Shown here piece by piece: positions 31,601-40,789 of a DNA stretch of 64,000 nt (its first letter is position 1; every line of letters starts with the position of its first letter). Source of the stretch: Galaxea fascicularis (lineage: Eukaryota; Cnidaria; Anthozoa; Scleractinia; Euphylliidae); NCBI GenBank assembly GCA_948470475.1, contig OX419337.1:583501-647500 (forward strand), read 5' to 3'. The notes beneath the pieces are model-generated. The model was not told the origin of the DNA and ran no database searches. It saw only the letters and a program-made list of their open reading frames with translations. A program made the translations under genes and the position numbers.

Positions 31601-33823
31601 CAGTCCGATGACGGCTTTGGCCAACAGCTTAGTTTGCCCTTTTGTGAGTCCAAGTTCGGCAATGTCGTCCTGTGTTAGCAGCTTTAAAGCTTCTTCAACA
31701 TGGAGGTCCTGATCTTTTAAAATCTCAGCTGTTTTGGCTGATATGCCGTTTGCATCGCACCACGGAGGAAATTCAAATTTTGACATCCTGCTAGCTAAAC
31801 TTATAGCTCTAATGTTTTGCAAACGCTCGCTAAATGAAACTGACACTCGGGATCTGTGAAATACGCATTAGTACAGCAACTCTATACATATCTCGGATAA
31901 CATAATTTCCTACCGCAGAGATAGCGCCGGAGATTTTAAACTACGATAAACAAAGTTTATCTAGTACATAATGATTTTGATATGAAAGTTTCTTTTGTTG
32001 TTGTTGTCATGTTTTTGAAGGAAATATCAACGCCGGAAAGGACTTGATGTTTCGGCATCATTTTGTTTCCATCAACAAATGTAAAGTTTTACTTTAGGGT
32101 CTTAATTAAGATATACATGTCTTTTTTAATAACAAAGGAGATCGTTCCACTGTATGTTTTGTTCAATATGTCACAAATGTATTATGATGTACTTTTTGAA
32201 CATACGCAAGTCCCCAAATAAATACCGTCCTTGATTTTTGTTCTTTGAGCTGCACCTTTTGAGATAGAAAATTCTTGCAGAGGACAAACTTCGGAATCCT
32301 TGACACTACAACATCCTCGACATTTTATTTATTTATTTATTTATTACAATTTAATGGCAAATAAATCTAAATGTACACTCAAACAAAGCCATAAGGATAA
32401 TCTGTAAAAGAGCAAAACACTCCATGCCTGACAGATCACCATGTAGCTAATCTAGATAAGACCCTAGTTTCCTTTTCTTGTTTGATTTTGTAGAGTGAAC
32501 ATTGGTCTGTTTTGTTCCACACCTGGGGTAGCCCTGGCACGAGCAGTACCAAGGAAAATTGCTCTGGAAATGCTTTTTACGGGGAATCCAATCACAGCGG
32601 ACGGTAAGCTTTGATGCCATTTCCTTTTATGGTGGAGATTTCTAATACACTACATGTCTTTGATTTAGGAGCCAGGCGCGCGTCTCTCTTTTCGGGTGCC
32701 GTAATTTCCTTCGTATTCTCTAATTTGCACCAAATTTTTCCTTTTCGTATCTTGAAATTATAGTAAAAGACCAGTTTTTAGAATAAGCGGATCGCAGTTT
32801 TTGAAATAGCTTTTCGGGCCGGAAAAGTTTACGTTCTTTTCGTTACGCCCGAAAAGTTTAAGTTTAAGTTTTCGAGAAACGAGTCCCAGAGCTCTGATCC
32901 TCAGAATTCTAATCATTGATTATGTATGAAGGACTATGACAACCGGTGGCAAGCAGTGGCAAGTAGTGGAAACATTGTAATCCTCATCATGGTGACTAAG
33001 TCGTGCGACAAACAACAAAACTTAGCTGTCATTTCAAACCACGCTGAGTAACGTTTTCCATAATATTCAGCTTCCTGTTGCTGGTTTGCATGTGACGTCA
33101 TGGCGGCCATGTTGATGGTCAAGAGTACTGCGGACAGCACAATGGTAGCTATACTAAACACTGAATCAGAAATAGAGACTCCTTGCTGATCGGCGTCCTG
33201 TTTCGTGTTTTGTCTAACAGAGGCTCTGAGATATGGGCTCCTCAGTAAAGTTGTACCAGAAGAAAAACTGGAGGACGAAGTTAATTCTCTTGCAGAGAAG
33301 ATTGCTTCGTTGAGCCAGCCTGTTGTTGCCATGGGAAAGGCGTGTTTCTATTCTCAAGTGACAAAGCCTAGAGATCAAGCTTATGTGTAAGTACCAGCTT
33401 ATGTAGGTATGGAGAATGTATTGTAAGGGAACAAATTTTCCACGTCCATTCGCCATCGCACCCATTAGCAGTTTTAAGATTTATTGCTTCCTCATTTCTA
33501 TGCTTATCCTACTGGGTATGTGTCTGAGTAATATAGCCAAATTGTCCATTAACAAGTTCCTGCCCGTTCAGTTAAACTGATCCGTGCGTTGTCTCAAGCT
33601 GATTATTATATTTATAACTAACTTATCCTCTTTCCAGACCCGGAAGATAAATTATTGTATGGCATCAATGTAAAAAATAACTTATTTGTTGTTTCGTTTG
33701 TTTTGTAGAGAGGCTGAGTCAATAATGGTGGAGAACCTTGAACTTCATGACGGCCGGGAGGGAATCAGCGCTTTCCTTCAAAAAAGGAAACCAACATGGA
33801 CACACACAACTGACTGTCATTAG
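22690..33823 (+). CDS. ECHDC3: Enoyl-CoA hydratase domain-containing protein 3, mitochondrial
   Basis: Nine coding exons: 22690-22749, 22889-22986, 24944-25076, 25706-25777, 26795-26828, 27315-27399, 32494-32603, 33221-33386, 33709-33823. They sum to 873 nt in continuous phase, 290 residues, close to animal ECHDC3 length. Exon 1 encodes a short basic leader without acidic residues ([20 protein letters not shown]), suiting a mitochondrial presequence. The crotonase fold follows: [18 protein letters not shown], the first oxyanion-hole segment [10 protein letters not shown] (88-97), the second around GLATAAGCQ (133-141), [20 protein letters not shown], and the C-terminal [19 protein letters not shown] that distinguishes ECHDC3 from other crotonases. 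Exon 1 is the weakest call, although its splice phase fits. AATAAA lies at 33960. Intron 6 carries a young retrotransposon. Family members act in mitochondrial acyl-CoA/insulin-sensitivity contexts; the exact substrate is not established. Confidence 0.93.
23039..24094. mobile_element. Harbinger-type MITE, outer of a nested pair (intron 2 of ECHDC3)
   Basis: Ends GGCCCTGTTTTCAAGCAGG and CCTGCTTGTAAACAGGGCC with TTA on each side (23036-23038, 24095-24097). Subterminal GGTAGGGTTACCCTA palindromes recur through both arms. No transposase frame. Confidence 0.8.
23082..23373. mobile_element. Harbinger-type MITE, inner of the nested pair
   Basis: 292 bp with 30-bp inverted ends beginning TGCACCTATCAGTGTCAAGC followed by CCGAG and a long G/C homopolymer. 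The 3-bp duplication TTA is at 23079-23081 and 23374-23376, so it landed inside the outer element after that was in place. The interior repeats ATCAAAATCCC. Confidence 0.88.
24537..24867 (-). mobile_element. SINE family B, full copy
   Basis: Minus-strand reading starts GGGGAGCAGGATTGGTGCAA. It has a pol III A-box-like TGGTGCAATGGTGAGG and B box GGGTTCGATTCC, then a body containing GGTACTCCGGTTTTCCCC, and ends toward an AT-rich (ATT) tail. Located in ECHDC3 intron 2. Confidence 0.82.
25857..25907. repeat. (AAT/GAT)n microsatellite
   Basis: Run of AATGATGATGATGATG then ATAATAATAATG units in ECHDC3 intron 4. Confidence 0.9.
26138..26171. repeat. (AAT)n-(AAG)n compound microsatellite
   Basis: ATAATAATAATAATAAG followed by AAGAAGAAGAAG, in ECHDC3 intron 4. 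Confidence 0.9.
26925..27018 (-). repeat. Dispersed-repeat fragment with hammerhead-like core
   Basis: The text GAGGGATTCTAAAAGCTGAT then GTTTCGAGCGTTAGCCC is, from memory, a common dispersed cnidarian repeat. On the minus strand it reads CTGACAAAGGGCTAACGCTC followed by GAAACATCAG. The CTGA-n-(G/A)A ... CGAAAC order resembles hammerhead ribozyme cores known from Penelope-like retroelement terminal repeats, although here the consensus G8 is A. Assignment is tentative. Confidence 0.4.
27770..28094 (-). repeat. B2-A2-B1 terminal repeat block
   Basis: Two identical 67-bp B units (27770-27836, 28028-28094; TTAAAATACCACACAATTTT...) flank the 176-bp A2 unit (27852-28027). A 15-bp G-rich spacer separates A2 from B2. 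Confidence 0.92.
28129..29105 (-). pseudogene. Tyrosine recombinase of the Ngaro-like element, frameshifted
   Basis: The first part (to ~28344) holds the N-terminal core-binding region ([10 protein letters not shown]...[11 protein letters not shown]) and the catalytic domain with its first arginine in [12 protein letters not shown]. The second part, in another frame from ~28347, holds the H-x-x-R box ([11 protein letters not shown]) and the tyrosine nucleophile region ([13 protein letters not shown]). One small indel near 28345-28365, in ACAAAATTACAATTG, separates them, so this copy cannot make an intact recombinase. The frame overlaps the end of the RT frame at 29102 by a -1 shift. Function in the family: integration of the closed-circle cDNA without an integrase. 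Confidence 0.85.
29099..30727 (-). CDS. Reverse transcriptase / RNase H of the Ngaro-like element
   Basis: Open frame following the Gag stop, ~542 residues. No ATG lies near its start, so expression probably depends on readthrough or fusion with Gag. RT blocks: [51 protein letters not shown], and the catalytic AYLDDFLIL (YLDD box). RNase H follows with [18 protein letters not shown] and [11 protein letters not shown] acidic residues and ends near [10 protein letters not shown] frame is intact. It converts element RNA to cDNA. Confidence 0.9.
   Translation of the reverse strand, partial: QTTTALHPSPLNVDAWTNELHHDTDRDFLLDGITNGFQIIPHNVHLTDVDLNNYRSATDLTVRPQVERQLLTEIEQGNYVITTKKPTIVSALGAIPKRDSNDIRLIHDCSRPDSTSLNSYADCEHYSYETVDKITANIKQGAFMAKIDLKSAYRHVPLHPSNYQATGLKWKFNNANSFTYLYDTKLPFGAKRSPEIFHRLTQSITRMMSRRGFFLVAYLDDFLILSESEHDCWTAFWELITLLGRLGLTVNWNKVVYPCQRLTYLGIEIDSKRRQLRLPDHKLRDIRALLSQTLAKSKVTKRELQSLAGKLNFAARVVYGGRTFLRRIIDALNTLTRPYHRKRMTQTMRNDLLWWVDFMETFNGRTFFVSTKPTLTAEFSTDASLVGGGGHYQRDWFYVNWQSDFPHLQSCHINELELFTVLLALRRWGPQLSHKWIVIYTDNTVTKSWLNKGTSRSERTMVWLREIFWLSAVHNFRITSRYIQTTENTTADTLSRLHNHRSADPFLSILYSGSITNNFTNLSSTSLSLLPTQVQLALKNRP
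30728..31786 (-). CDS. Gag-like protein of the Ngaro-like element
   Basis: 352 residues from ATG 31786 ([14 protein letters not shown]). The frame stays open into the A1 repeat but with no earlier ATG. Residues ~5-65 resemble a SAM-like helical domain ([20 protein letters not shown]). The C-terminal ~40 residues are cysteine/histidine-rich ([21 protein letters not shown]...[11 protein letters not shown]), suited to nucleic-acid binding. It ends ...NPVAPQ at an in-frame TGA, after which the same frame runs on into RT. Confidence 0.82.
   Translation of the reverse strand: MSKFEFPPWCDANGISAKTAEILKDQDLHVEEALKLLTQDDIAELGLTKGQTKLLAKAVIGLRAPDLTPKPADTKPITTTSLAKDHGLDEILTKLDDGGGLDALLSCGGLDDLKQSLPSATPLASQPHGDPTRMDLNPHVYLGKPTAPGKQDEKPLLIPDFVDAYSGSTEPEEQEIGAGGGAQVIVRAFKRKTPTLESITLSQWMGASVKILNSLLLRNNLDRKSIQDYLAYIVKVSELIEDHTWQSVILYDNEYRKLQHRHGFRWGSDSQHLHTRFLKKRQGPVSNYASSAGSRTSKPSTEAPICKVYNSPAGCHWPRCKFQHICIAPGCGKKHPEFTHHYGSAQNPVAPQ
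31792..31967 (-). repeat. A1 terminal repeat of the Ngaro-like element
   Basis: 176 bp identical to 27852-28027 (TAGCTAAACTTATAGCTCTA ... TTTATCTAGTAC). Forms the 5' end of the element on the minus strand. Confidence 0.93.
32322..32347. repeat. (TTTA)n microsatellite
   Basis: Five to six TTTA units in ECHDC3 intron 6, just downstream of the retroelement. Confidence 0.85.
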
Positions 33824-33965
33824 ACACAAACAACTGGGTGTCTTAAGGCACGCATTAATAACTCGACTGTCTTGAAACATACACAAATGACTGCCATTAG
33901 ACATTACTGATGCCTTTGCAGATATAATAAGTTTTGTTCGAAGTTTACGGACGAACAGCAATAAA

Positions 33966-35388
33966 ACGAACAAACTATAAGTGGCTACAGGTAGAGCAAG
34001 TAACAGATGCTTGACGCGAGCCACATTTCAGGGTCAAAGGAAAAGTGAATCTTTAGATTTATGAACTGTTGGTTGACGACTTCAATTAGCATCGGCAAAT
34101 ATTTCCAAATTTGCCCTTAGAGCAAACATTAGTTTTCACTTCCGCTCTAATGCAGAGTTAGTTTCTCCGTTATAAACCAACTTCCTTATCCAAAGAGAAA
34201 TCTCTTCATCTGATTGGCCTGTTACTTTTAACAACGTGTATAAAGCAAAAATTTGTCACTACCTTAGCATAGAAGTCTGAGTAATTCAGAATCCTGCGAA
34301 AACGTTTTGACTTGCTAACAAGCCGAGCTCAGGAATTTCAGTTTTCTGAGAGGAAACGCAGAGCGCCTGGAGTTCTAGGTTGTTATATAACTATTGCTGA
34401 AAATAGGATGAAGCTGAAAAAAAACATAGGGTTGCTCTGTATGGTGATGCTGCGGAAAGAACAAATTTAAGTACCAGAAATTAATTAACGTAATACGAAA
34501 AATATCGCGTGCAATTTCATGCTGATACTGTAAAATTGAAAATAAAAAATTCGTTTTTGGCTGCGATGTTCGTTATTGATTAATTGTTAAAATCGAATAG
34601 AAGAGACAGAGTTTTAAAGTGAATGTTCTCTGGCGTGGTCACACCTGTGGAAATCCAATTCAAATCTTTCAGTCTTCCAGTGTGTTTAAGCTGTTGGCTA
34701 TGACAGCTATATGCTGCTATACATCAAGGAAAAACAAAATATGTAACGTACTTTGATGCTAAGACCCATTTATGCGCCAATTTCAGAACACTTCTTCGTG
34801 ACTTGCTTGCACGGTTACGAAATTCTTGTTTGGAATATGTAAACAATATTCTCCATTTCACTTGAAGTGTTTTCACCAATCGCGTGCGAACGAAAACATT
34901 TAATGGATTATAATGAAGAAAATTCCGGCCAAGATATAGCTTGGACGAAACATTCTTCGAAAATTTTGTATTATAAGGTTTCACTGGGCTCGATACTAGG
35001 CGCTGTTTTGGGAAATGAGCCCGCACTCACGATATTGGGAGCGGCGGAAAGAATGCGATTCAGAATAACCGTGTACTCTTGCTAGCACCTATACATTCAA
35101 AGACAGAATGCATGTACACTTCTGAAACTGCATCATTGGCTACACTGACTGCACCATCTTCATTGAATTTGTGTTTGTACGCCAGGGTGTTCTACACAGT
35201 GTCACAATCAAATCAAGTTTTCTGACAACAGAATACAGACCTCCAATAGCTAAAAGCAAACTTCAAAGAAGTCAAAGTGACCAAGACTCTACAGGGTCCG
35301 CAGAGCAATTTTTAAAGTGCGAGGGGGCCTTCCCCGCTTATTCTGTCTGGCTTGGGTGTTTTCCCACGAGGTCCACCTTCCCCTATTA
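33966..35388. other. Intergenic, nothing recognised
   Basis: Follows the ECHDC3 polyadenylation signal. Short open frames (for example 34867-35085) show no family features. Confidence 0.5.
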
Positions 35389-35486
35389 AACCGTTTTGTA
35401 TCCGTAGGTACTTCATCTATATATATTTAAAATCTAAATACAATATAATAGGGAATACATGAAGAACGTACGGATACAAAACGGTT
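35389..35486. repeat. Foldback repeat
   Basis: AACCGTTTTGTATCCGTA at 35389 pairs with TACGGATACAAAACGGTT ending at 35486, around a ~60-bp AT-rich loop. Confidence 0.85.
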
Positions 35487-35616
35487 CAGTTTTTGATTGC
35501 CATAAACAAGGAAGGACCGTCGCTCTTGACTGAAAACAGAGTTACCAGTATTTGCTTTGTTGAAAACGAGAAATTTATGTTTCTAGCTTGAGAAAGTGAG
35601 AAAGTGGTTTTAGAAA

Positions 35617-35801
35617 CAGGGGCGGATCAAGGGGGGGGGGGTGGATTGGGTGGTTAGCCACCCCCCTTCGGAGAAGCCCACAATAAAAATCTATTACGTG
35701 AAAAAAAAAGGAAATACACGCATGGGTCCCAAAAAATATAGTATAGTTTGGTGGCCGACTGTATCAGCCACCCCCATTAAAAAATTCTGGATCCGCGCCT
35801 G
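35617..35801. mobile_element. MITE with CAGGGGCGGATC ends
   Basis: Ends CAGGGGCGGATCAAGGG and CTGGATCCGCGCCTG, imperfect inverses. Inner GGTTAGCCACCCCC / GTATCAGCCACCCCC occur as direct motifs. 185 bp, non-coding. Confidence 0.7.
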
Positions 35802-36018
35802 AGAAAAAAGGTAAACATTTTCGTCCTCAAATAATTAAGTGTGAATAAGAATATTTTAAGATGATGAGGAGGTCGACATTTTCATGATCAAAAAGGGGGT
35901 ACGCGGCATTTGGTTTAAACGATCGATCGCACTTACTGACAACATGTAATTAGTGCAAATCGAGATCAAGGGTACCCGTTGGTCCCCACACTGCCTCGTG
36001 AAATATAAAAACAAACCA

Positions 36019-36142
36019 GGGGTCAATTTAATAAAACTTTTACAGGTGTAATGTACAAGTGTAGCCATTGTTTCAGAGTCTGAAAACAATAGCTACACTT
36101 GCAAATTACACTAACTTGTAAAAGTTTTATAGAATTGACCCC
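36019..36142. mobile_element. Short foldback MITE (124 bp)
   Basis: GGGGTCAATTTAATAAAACT at the left is inverted at the right (AGTTTTATAGAATTGACCCC). Inner arms AAGTGTAGCCATTGTTTCAG / CTGAAAACAATAGCTACACT also pair, so almost the whole element folds into one hairpin. Confidence 0.82.
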
Positions 36143-39100
36143 AGAATGAACGTGGGACGGTTCTGACAATAGAGCCGCATTAAAGTGTTAATTGCATGCG
36201 CAGTGTTGTTTCGTTGAGAAAACTAAGAAAAATTCGTTGAATGTGATACTAATTGCACCCACTGAAAAAATGTATGTGTGACTAGCCTTTGTCAAGATCA
36301 AGGGCGCTTTTGGTCTTCTCACTGCACTGTGAAATAAATAACACTCAACTGTCCAAAAATTCCGAAAGCAACATGGACGATTCTGACAAGGGAACTGTGT
36401 TAAGGTGTTAATTGCACAGAATTTTCTGGCAAACCAAATATTTTTTTCGTCGCACAGTATGCTGTGAATTTTTCAATACAATATAAAAGGAGGTGTTACG
36501 TACGACAGAGCCATAAGGTCTTGCAGTGTTCGCCACGTACTGTGAAAGCTCATTGTGGAATCCTTGGCGAGGTGTCTTCTTGCTGAGCAACAAGGACTGA
36601 GACTCTGCAGGTTAGTTCTGACTCAGTTATTATTTGAATAAGTTTCTGTTTCCGACTTATTGGCTGCAACATCAAATGAACGCCAGTGTTTAAAGTTTCT
36701 TCAGAATTAACATTGAATCTCGTTAGCAGACGATTCCCGGCTGCTTCAGTTGTTTCGAGATAAATGAACGCGAGGTTTACTCGCACGATTTTGTTTGACC
36801 AAAAAGCAATACTACTTATCAAGACTCGAGTGTACATAAGTATTTGGTTTATGTATTTCCCTTTGGATGTCGTAAAGGTTGGATGAAAAGTTATACGATG
36901 ACAGGCGCCTCCAAAGGCGCAACATCATTTTCCTGAAACGTGATTTAGGTTTGTTTATTTATTCGTGATTGCCCATATTTGATTTTTGCGTGAACGTGAA
37001 CGAATTTTGGGAATTGTCCGTGAGACGTGAACAGTCTCAATATTTTTACGTGAATGCATTTTGCAAAGTGGTATAGGGGACCTTCAAGGTACGGCCTGGC
37101 TGGCTTTGTCTTCACTTGTTTCTTTGAACGAACGCAGAGCTTACTTTGTTTCTTTCGTGACCTCAAGCATATGGCATCAATTTATTTCTATCTCTCAAAA
37201 TGCAGTTTAGTAAGTGGTCCAAGTGACCCTGTTACATATGAAACAAGACGCCTAACTGAGGCGTTTCCGTAGGATGCATTGCTCTATGAATTGTTATTTT
37301 GTGTACGATCGGTCAATCTCAACTTCTTATGTCGTTTCTCGGTTTGGTGGAATCTGCCAATCTTATTGTCTCACTCCTGTTGAATGTTTTGTATAGCTTA
37401 TAAGAACAAAGTTTACCTCATCCATTCCGCACATGTACGAGCTAAAAGAGCAGAGATTTGCTTCCTAGCAAACGTCAACTCTTATCTCTGTAAACGTGGG
37501 CGCCATCTTGGAAATCGCCTGAGGGATAAAAAGTTAAATTTGACCCGCTACAAAGCCATATGCATTTGGTACCGCAAGGGCAGTACGCACGCGCTTCCAC
37601 CCAATGGGTGCGCGTTCAAATCTCTGAACGGGACCATTGGAGAGAGATGTCTTTTTATTGTCACAAAACTTCCCGCGGGAAACGGGGTACGGGAAACTCG
37701 GCCGATTTTCATGGTAACCCATAGATCCGAGAAATTTTTTTGACGTCACCGTACGACCGTACGTCTACCCCTAGATATAACCCAAAGTGAAATGTGACAC
37801 TTGAGATGTTGGCAACCTGCGTTTTTCGGTGGGAAAATAAAATACCAAGCTGAAGGAAATAAGAGAAAAAGACCAGAGAACAAACTTGTGGTCTTTTATC
37901 GCAAGTAGTGTTGCTTTTTAAAATCCTTCAAATATTTTTATTGAAGGCAGAAACTCAACCCCAAGAAGAACTGAAGTCCATCAAGTGCGCGTGCATGTCT
38001 CAAAATCTGACAGAAAGTTGTCCGCAAAAAGCTGCCAAGAAAATGCCACGCTTCACGGAAAAAGCAACGCCCAAGACTGTAAACAACATTGACCCCTACC
38101 TTGAATACTTCTCACTTTTTATTTTTGTTCATCGTTTGAACCGGTGAGAATCAACGTTTGGATCTTAAGAGCAGCGAAATGGATTGACTGGCTGTGCTAT
38201 TTTGTAGAGCACTGGTCTGCGAAAGGAAAGCTAGTGTTGATTGGCAAGCTGTAATCAAGCGCTGTCTTGGGATGTTGAGCGGGGCTAAAAATCCTTAACT
38301 GAAGAAGCTTCCTCGGTAGACATGGGAAGTAACACAGACTAACAGTGAAAAACTATCAAGGTACCAAAAGATTTGTATCTGTATACGTGTTCCAAGGGAA
38401 AATGGTTCTCGGAAGAAGACTGGATACGGAATCGTATAATCTTTATATTGTTTTATTCGATCTACAAGAAAGATACATAATCCTTGAGAAACCTAATGCG
38501 AGTGATTCATAAAATTGCATAGGAAATTATAATTCTCAAAACTCAACCGGTTACAAAACGAAATACAATGTACTTACTTCTGTGGCGATATCCAGTCAAA
38601 CTTAACAGGTCAGCGATACAGGTCAGCGATACAGGTCAGCGATCGAACAGTAAAAACTACAGGTTAGCGATGTTCAACGTAAGGTACAAAGCGAGTGTTT
38701 GACCCTTTTTCTCTGATTTCGCGTTTCTTAAGAATGTGTCATTCTAACTCAAAGATCAACTTACTTAGCTATCACGCCATCGACTGTCAATCACGCGGCT
38801 AATCAAATAATCAAATGTCAATAAACGAATTAAATGTAAATCAACGAAACAATACGGGAAATTGTCAATTTATTATCAATTTGTCTACCAACTATAATAG
38901 AGATTTGAAACCGGATCCGGAGTTTCACCGCCCGGCTGCCGATCATTTGTTTTCTCATGTTTTGTTGTTTTCGATCTGCCGTTAATTCTTTTAATTACAC
39001 TTTCATCTGAAATTGGTTTGAGCGCAATGCCTAAGCTTAATATGTTTTCTCCAGGTTTTCTATCCTATATTTTGGATCCTAAAACACTTCGTTTTCGCTG

Positions 39101-39241
39101 CTGTCGCTCATTTTTTAGCACAAAATTGGTAGAAGCTTTATATCCCATTTACATTTGGAAAACTCTCGTGAAGAGCAACAACTCCTTGCCAAAAGTAAAC
39201 ACGATTTATGTCAATCGTAGCTGAAGCATTGGAAATGCCAG
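36143..39241. other. Gene-poor intergenic stretch
   Basis: No conserved coding block found. Open frames at 37384-37743, 37908-38147 and 39018-39224 lack any recognisable domain. The only clear structure is a small 13-bp tandem array at 38605. Confidence 0.5.
38605..38643. repeat. 13-bp tandem repeat, three copies
   Basis: ACAGGTCAGCGAT repeated three times head to tail, followed about 20 bp later by a diverged CAGGTTAGCGATG. Confidence 0.9.
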
Positions 39242-39379
39242 TGTTGCACATGTAATGATTTGCATATTTAATCACATGCACTGTCACATTCCAACGCGTG
39301 GTACTGCACTGTTCGTATGTATAAGAGCTTGGTTTTGCGTAATAAATTTACTTGATCAGCTACACAGCAAGGTGTAACA
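39242..39379 (+). mobile_element. Gypsy-type LTR (138 bp)
   Basis: Begins TGTTGCAC and ends GTGTAACA (TG...CA with short inverted tips). It has a promoter-like TATAAGAG and an AATAAA before the end, and is followed immediately by a primer-binding-site-like sequence. No partner LTR was found in the window. Confidence 0.7.
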
Positions 39380-39395
39380 TGGTGGCAGCGATGAG
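39380..39395 (+). promoter_or_regulatory. Retrotransposon primer-binding site
   Basis: TGGTGGCAGCGATGAG directly abuts the LTR end. The leading TGG complements a tRNA 3' CCA, and TGGTGGCAGCG is typical of metazoan Gypsy elements. Confidence 0.65.
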
Positions 39396-39439
39396 TGAAA
39401 AAATGTTAAGCCGTTCTAAAACCTGAATTTTGGGACATC

Positions 39440-39895
39440 ATGGCCTCTCCCAGCTCTCCGTCAGGTTTTCGAGTCTCAAATCGACGGGCGATGGTTAAGC
39501 ACGATATGGAAGTACATTGAAGATTTAATAGATAATTGCGTCATGCAGAACTGGTACGAAAGAAACTGATGCACAGAAATAGTTAAACCGGGCAAAGCAA
39601 TGGCTTGCCTTCGAGCGTCTCTTTCTTCAGCAGCACGATCGATATACAAGTACAGTTTGGGACTGACCGAAGAGGACCAGGAGAAACCTCATTTAGTCTT
39701 GGCTGGGCTAAGGGAATTTTATGGCGGGGGTATCGGGGTTTCAGGCGAACGACAGAAATTTCTCAAGAGGAAAGCGAGTCTATTGCTTCGTGGGAAACAA
39801 AGATCCGCAACCAAGGGGTACAGTGCTAGTAGCAAAATTTCGCAGACGAATTCATTGCTGGTATAGCATCCGAAACGCTTCGCGTTAACTGATCA
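39440..39895 (+). pseudogene. Gypsy gag relic
   Basis: Three shifted frames give LTEEDQEKPHLVLAGLREFY, IGVSGERQKFL and ESESIASWETKIRNQGVQC, then ASETLRV near the end. This is the order of the capsid region of cnidarian Gypsy gag proteins. Several frameshifts separate the pieces. Confidence 0.7.
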
Positions 39896-39899
39896 ACAA

Positions 39900-40789
39900 A
39901 CATATCATATCGTAGGGAAATGAAACGACTGTTATTTTCCAAACAGTTTGTTGAAGAAAAAACTCTGTAAAGAGCTTTCAAGTTTCCACTTAGAAGAAAA
40001 AACGAAATAAAAAAGGAAAACGTAATTAAAATTTAAACAATTCTTTTTTAAGATGCATCACTTCGAGTGATTTGAAATTTACCTATTTGTTAATAAAATT
40101 TTAGAGAAACCTGGGCCACCGTAATTTTTGAGTTATGTGCTAGAAGTTAATGAAACAATTATTTATTTTTATTTACAAGCTTCCGTCACGAGTACAAAGG
40201 GTCAAGAAAAAGAAATATAGATCGTACCCGTGACAAGGGTCAGGCGAACGGACTCGGAGGTCCCGACAAGGCCGAACCCAACACACTTACAAAAAGCACA
40301 ATACATAATAATAAAAAAAATACTAGACGATGCACAAACAAACAATAAACTGTATAAATAAATAACATGAATGAATAACATAAATGACTATCAGCAGTCC
40401 AGCGTCAATGATCTGCAATGTGGGCAGATCGTTTTCCACGATCTTATGCGCTCAGAGATTGTTCGGAGTAATACAATACGGCAAGAGAAGCAACATTCGT
40501 GCTTTAACGCTTACATACATTGAGTTGCTGTAACAATTGTCCATAGTTATTTTTATGACCCTGTAACGTAACTTAACAAAAAGCAATATCAACAACAACA
40601 GAAATACTCCTGAGAACAGTAACTACTGAATGCGTAGATTATCTAAATCTACTCAAATAATTCACTTTTGTATTTTGTACAATCCTTGTCAGACGGAGGA
40701 CAATTATACTTTTATCATTCCTCCCAAGCCTCCACTATTGAAATGAAACTCAAAGAAGAACTGCTCAAAATTGAACGCTTGCTTTTTAG
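39900..40789. other. Intergenic, nothing recognised
   Basis: AT-rich sequence between the gag relic and a LINE 3' fragment. The last ~80 bp may be decayed LINE. Confidence 0.4.

Larger units (their letters stand above)
27770..31967 (-). mobile_element. Ngaro-like tyrosine-recombinase retrotransposon, ~4.2 kb
   Basis: Lies in ECHDC3 intron 6, opposite to the gene. Read on the minus strand it is A1 (31967-31792), Gag, RT/RNase H, tyrosine recombinase, B1 (28094-28028), A2 (28027-27852), a G-rich spacer, B2 (27836-27770). This A1 - ORFs - B1 A2 B2 split-direct-repeat order is diagnostic of Ngaro/Pat-type DIRS-order elements, unlike the inverted repeats of DIRS1. Both 176-bp A copies and both 67-bp B copies read identical, implying very recent insertion. 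No clear target duplication is seen, as expected for recombinase-mediated integration. Confidence 0.92.

Noticed and set aside
30802..31712. Plus-strand frames across the Ngaro-like Gag
   Set aside because: They are reverse-strand shadows of the minus-strand Gag frame.
37384..38147. Possible exons in the 36-39 kb interval
   Set aside because: The open frames have no recognisable motif, and neighbouring splice signals do not link them in consistent phase.
39018..39224. 68-codon plus-strand frame before the Gypsy LTR
   Set aside because: No domain or family resemblance, and no splice or promoter context.
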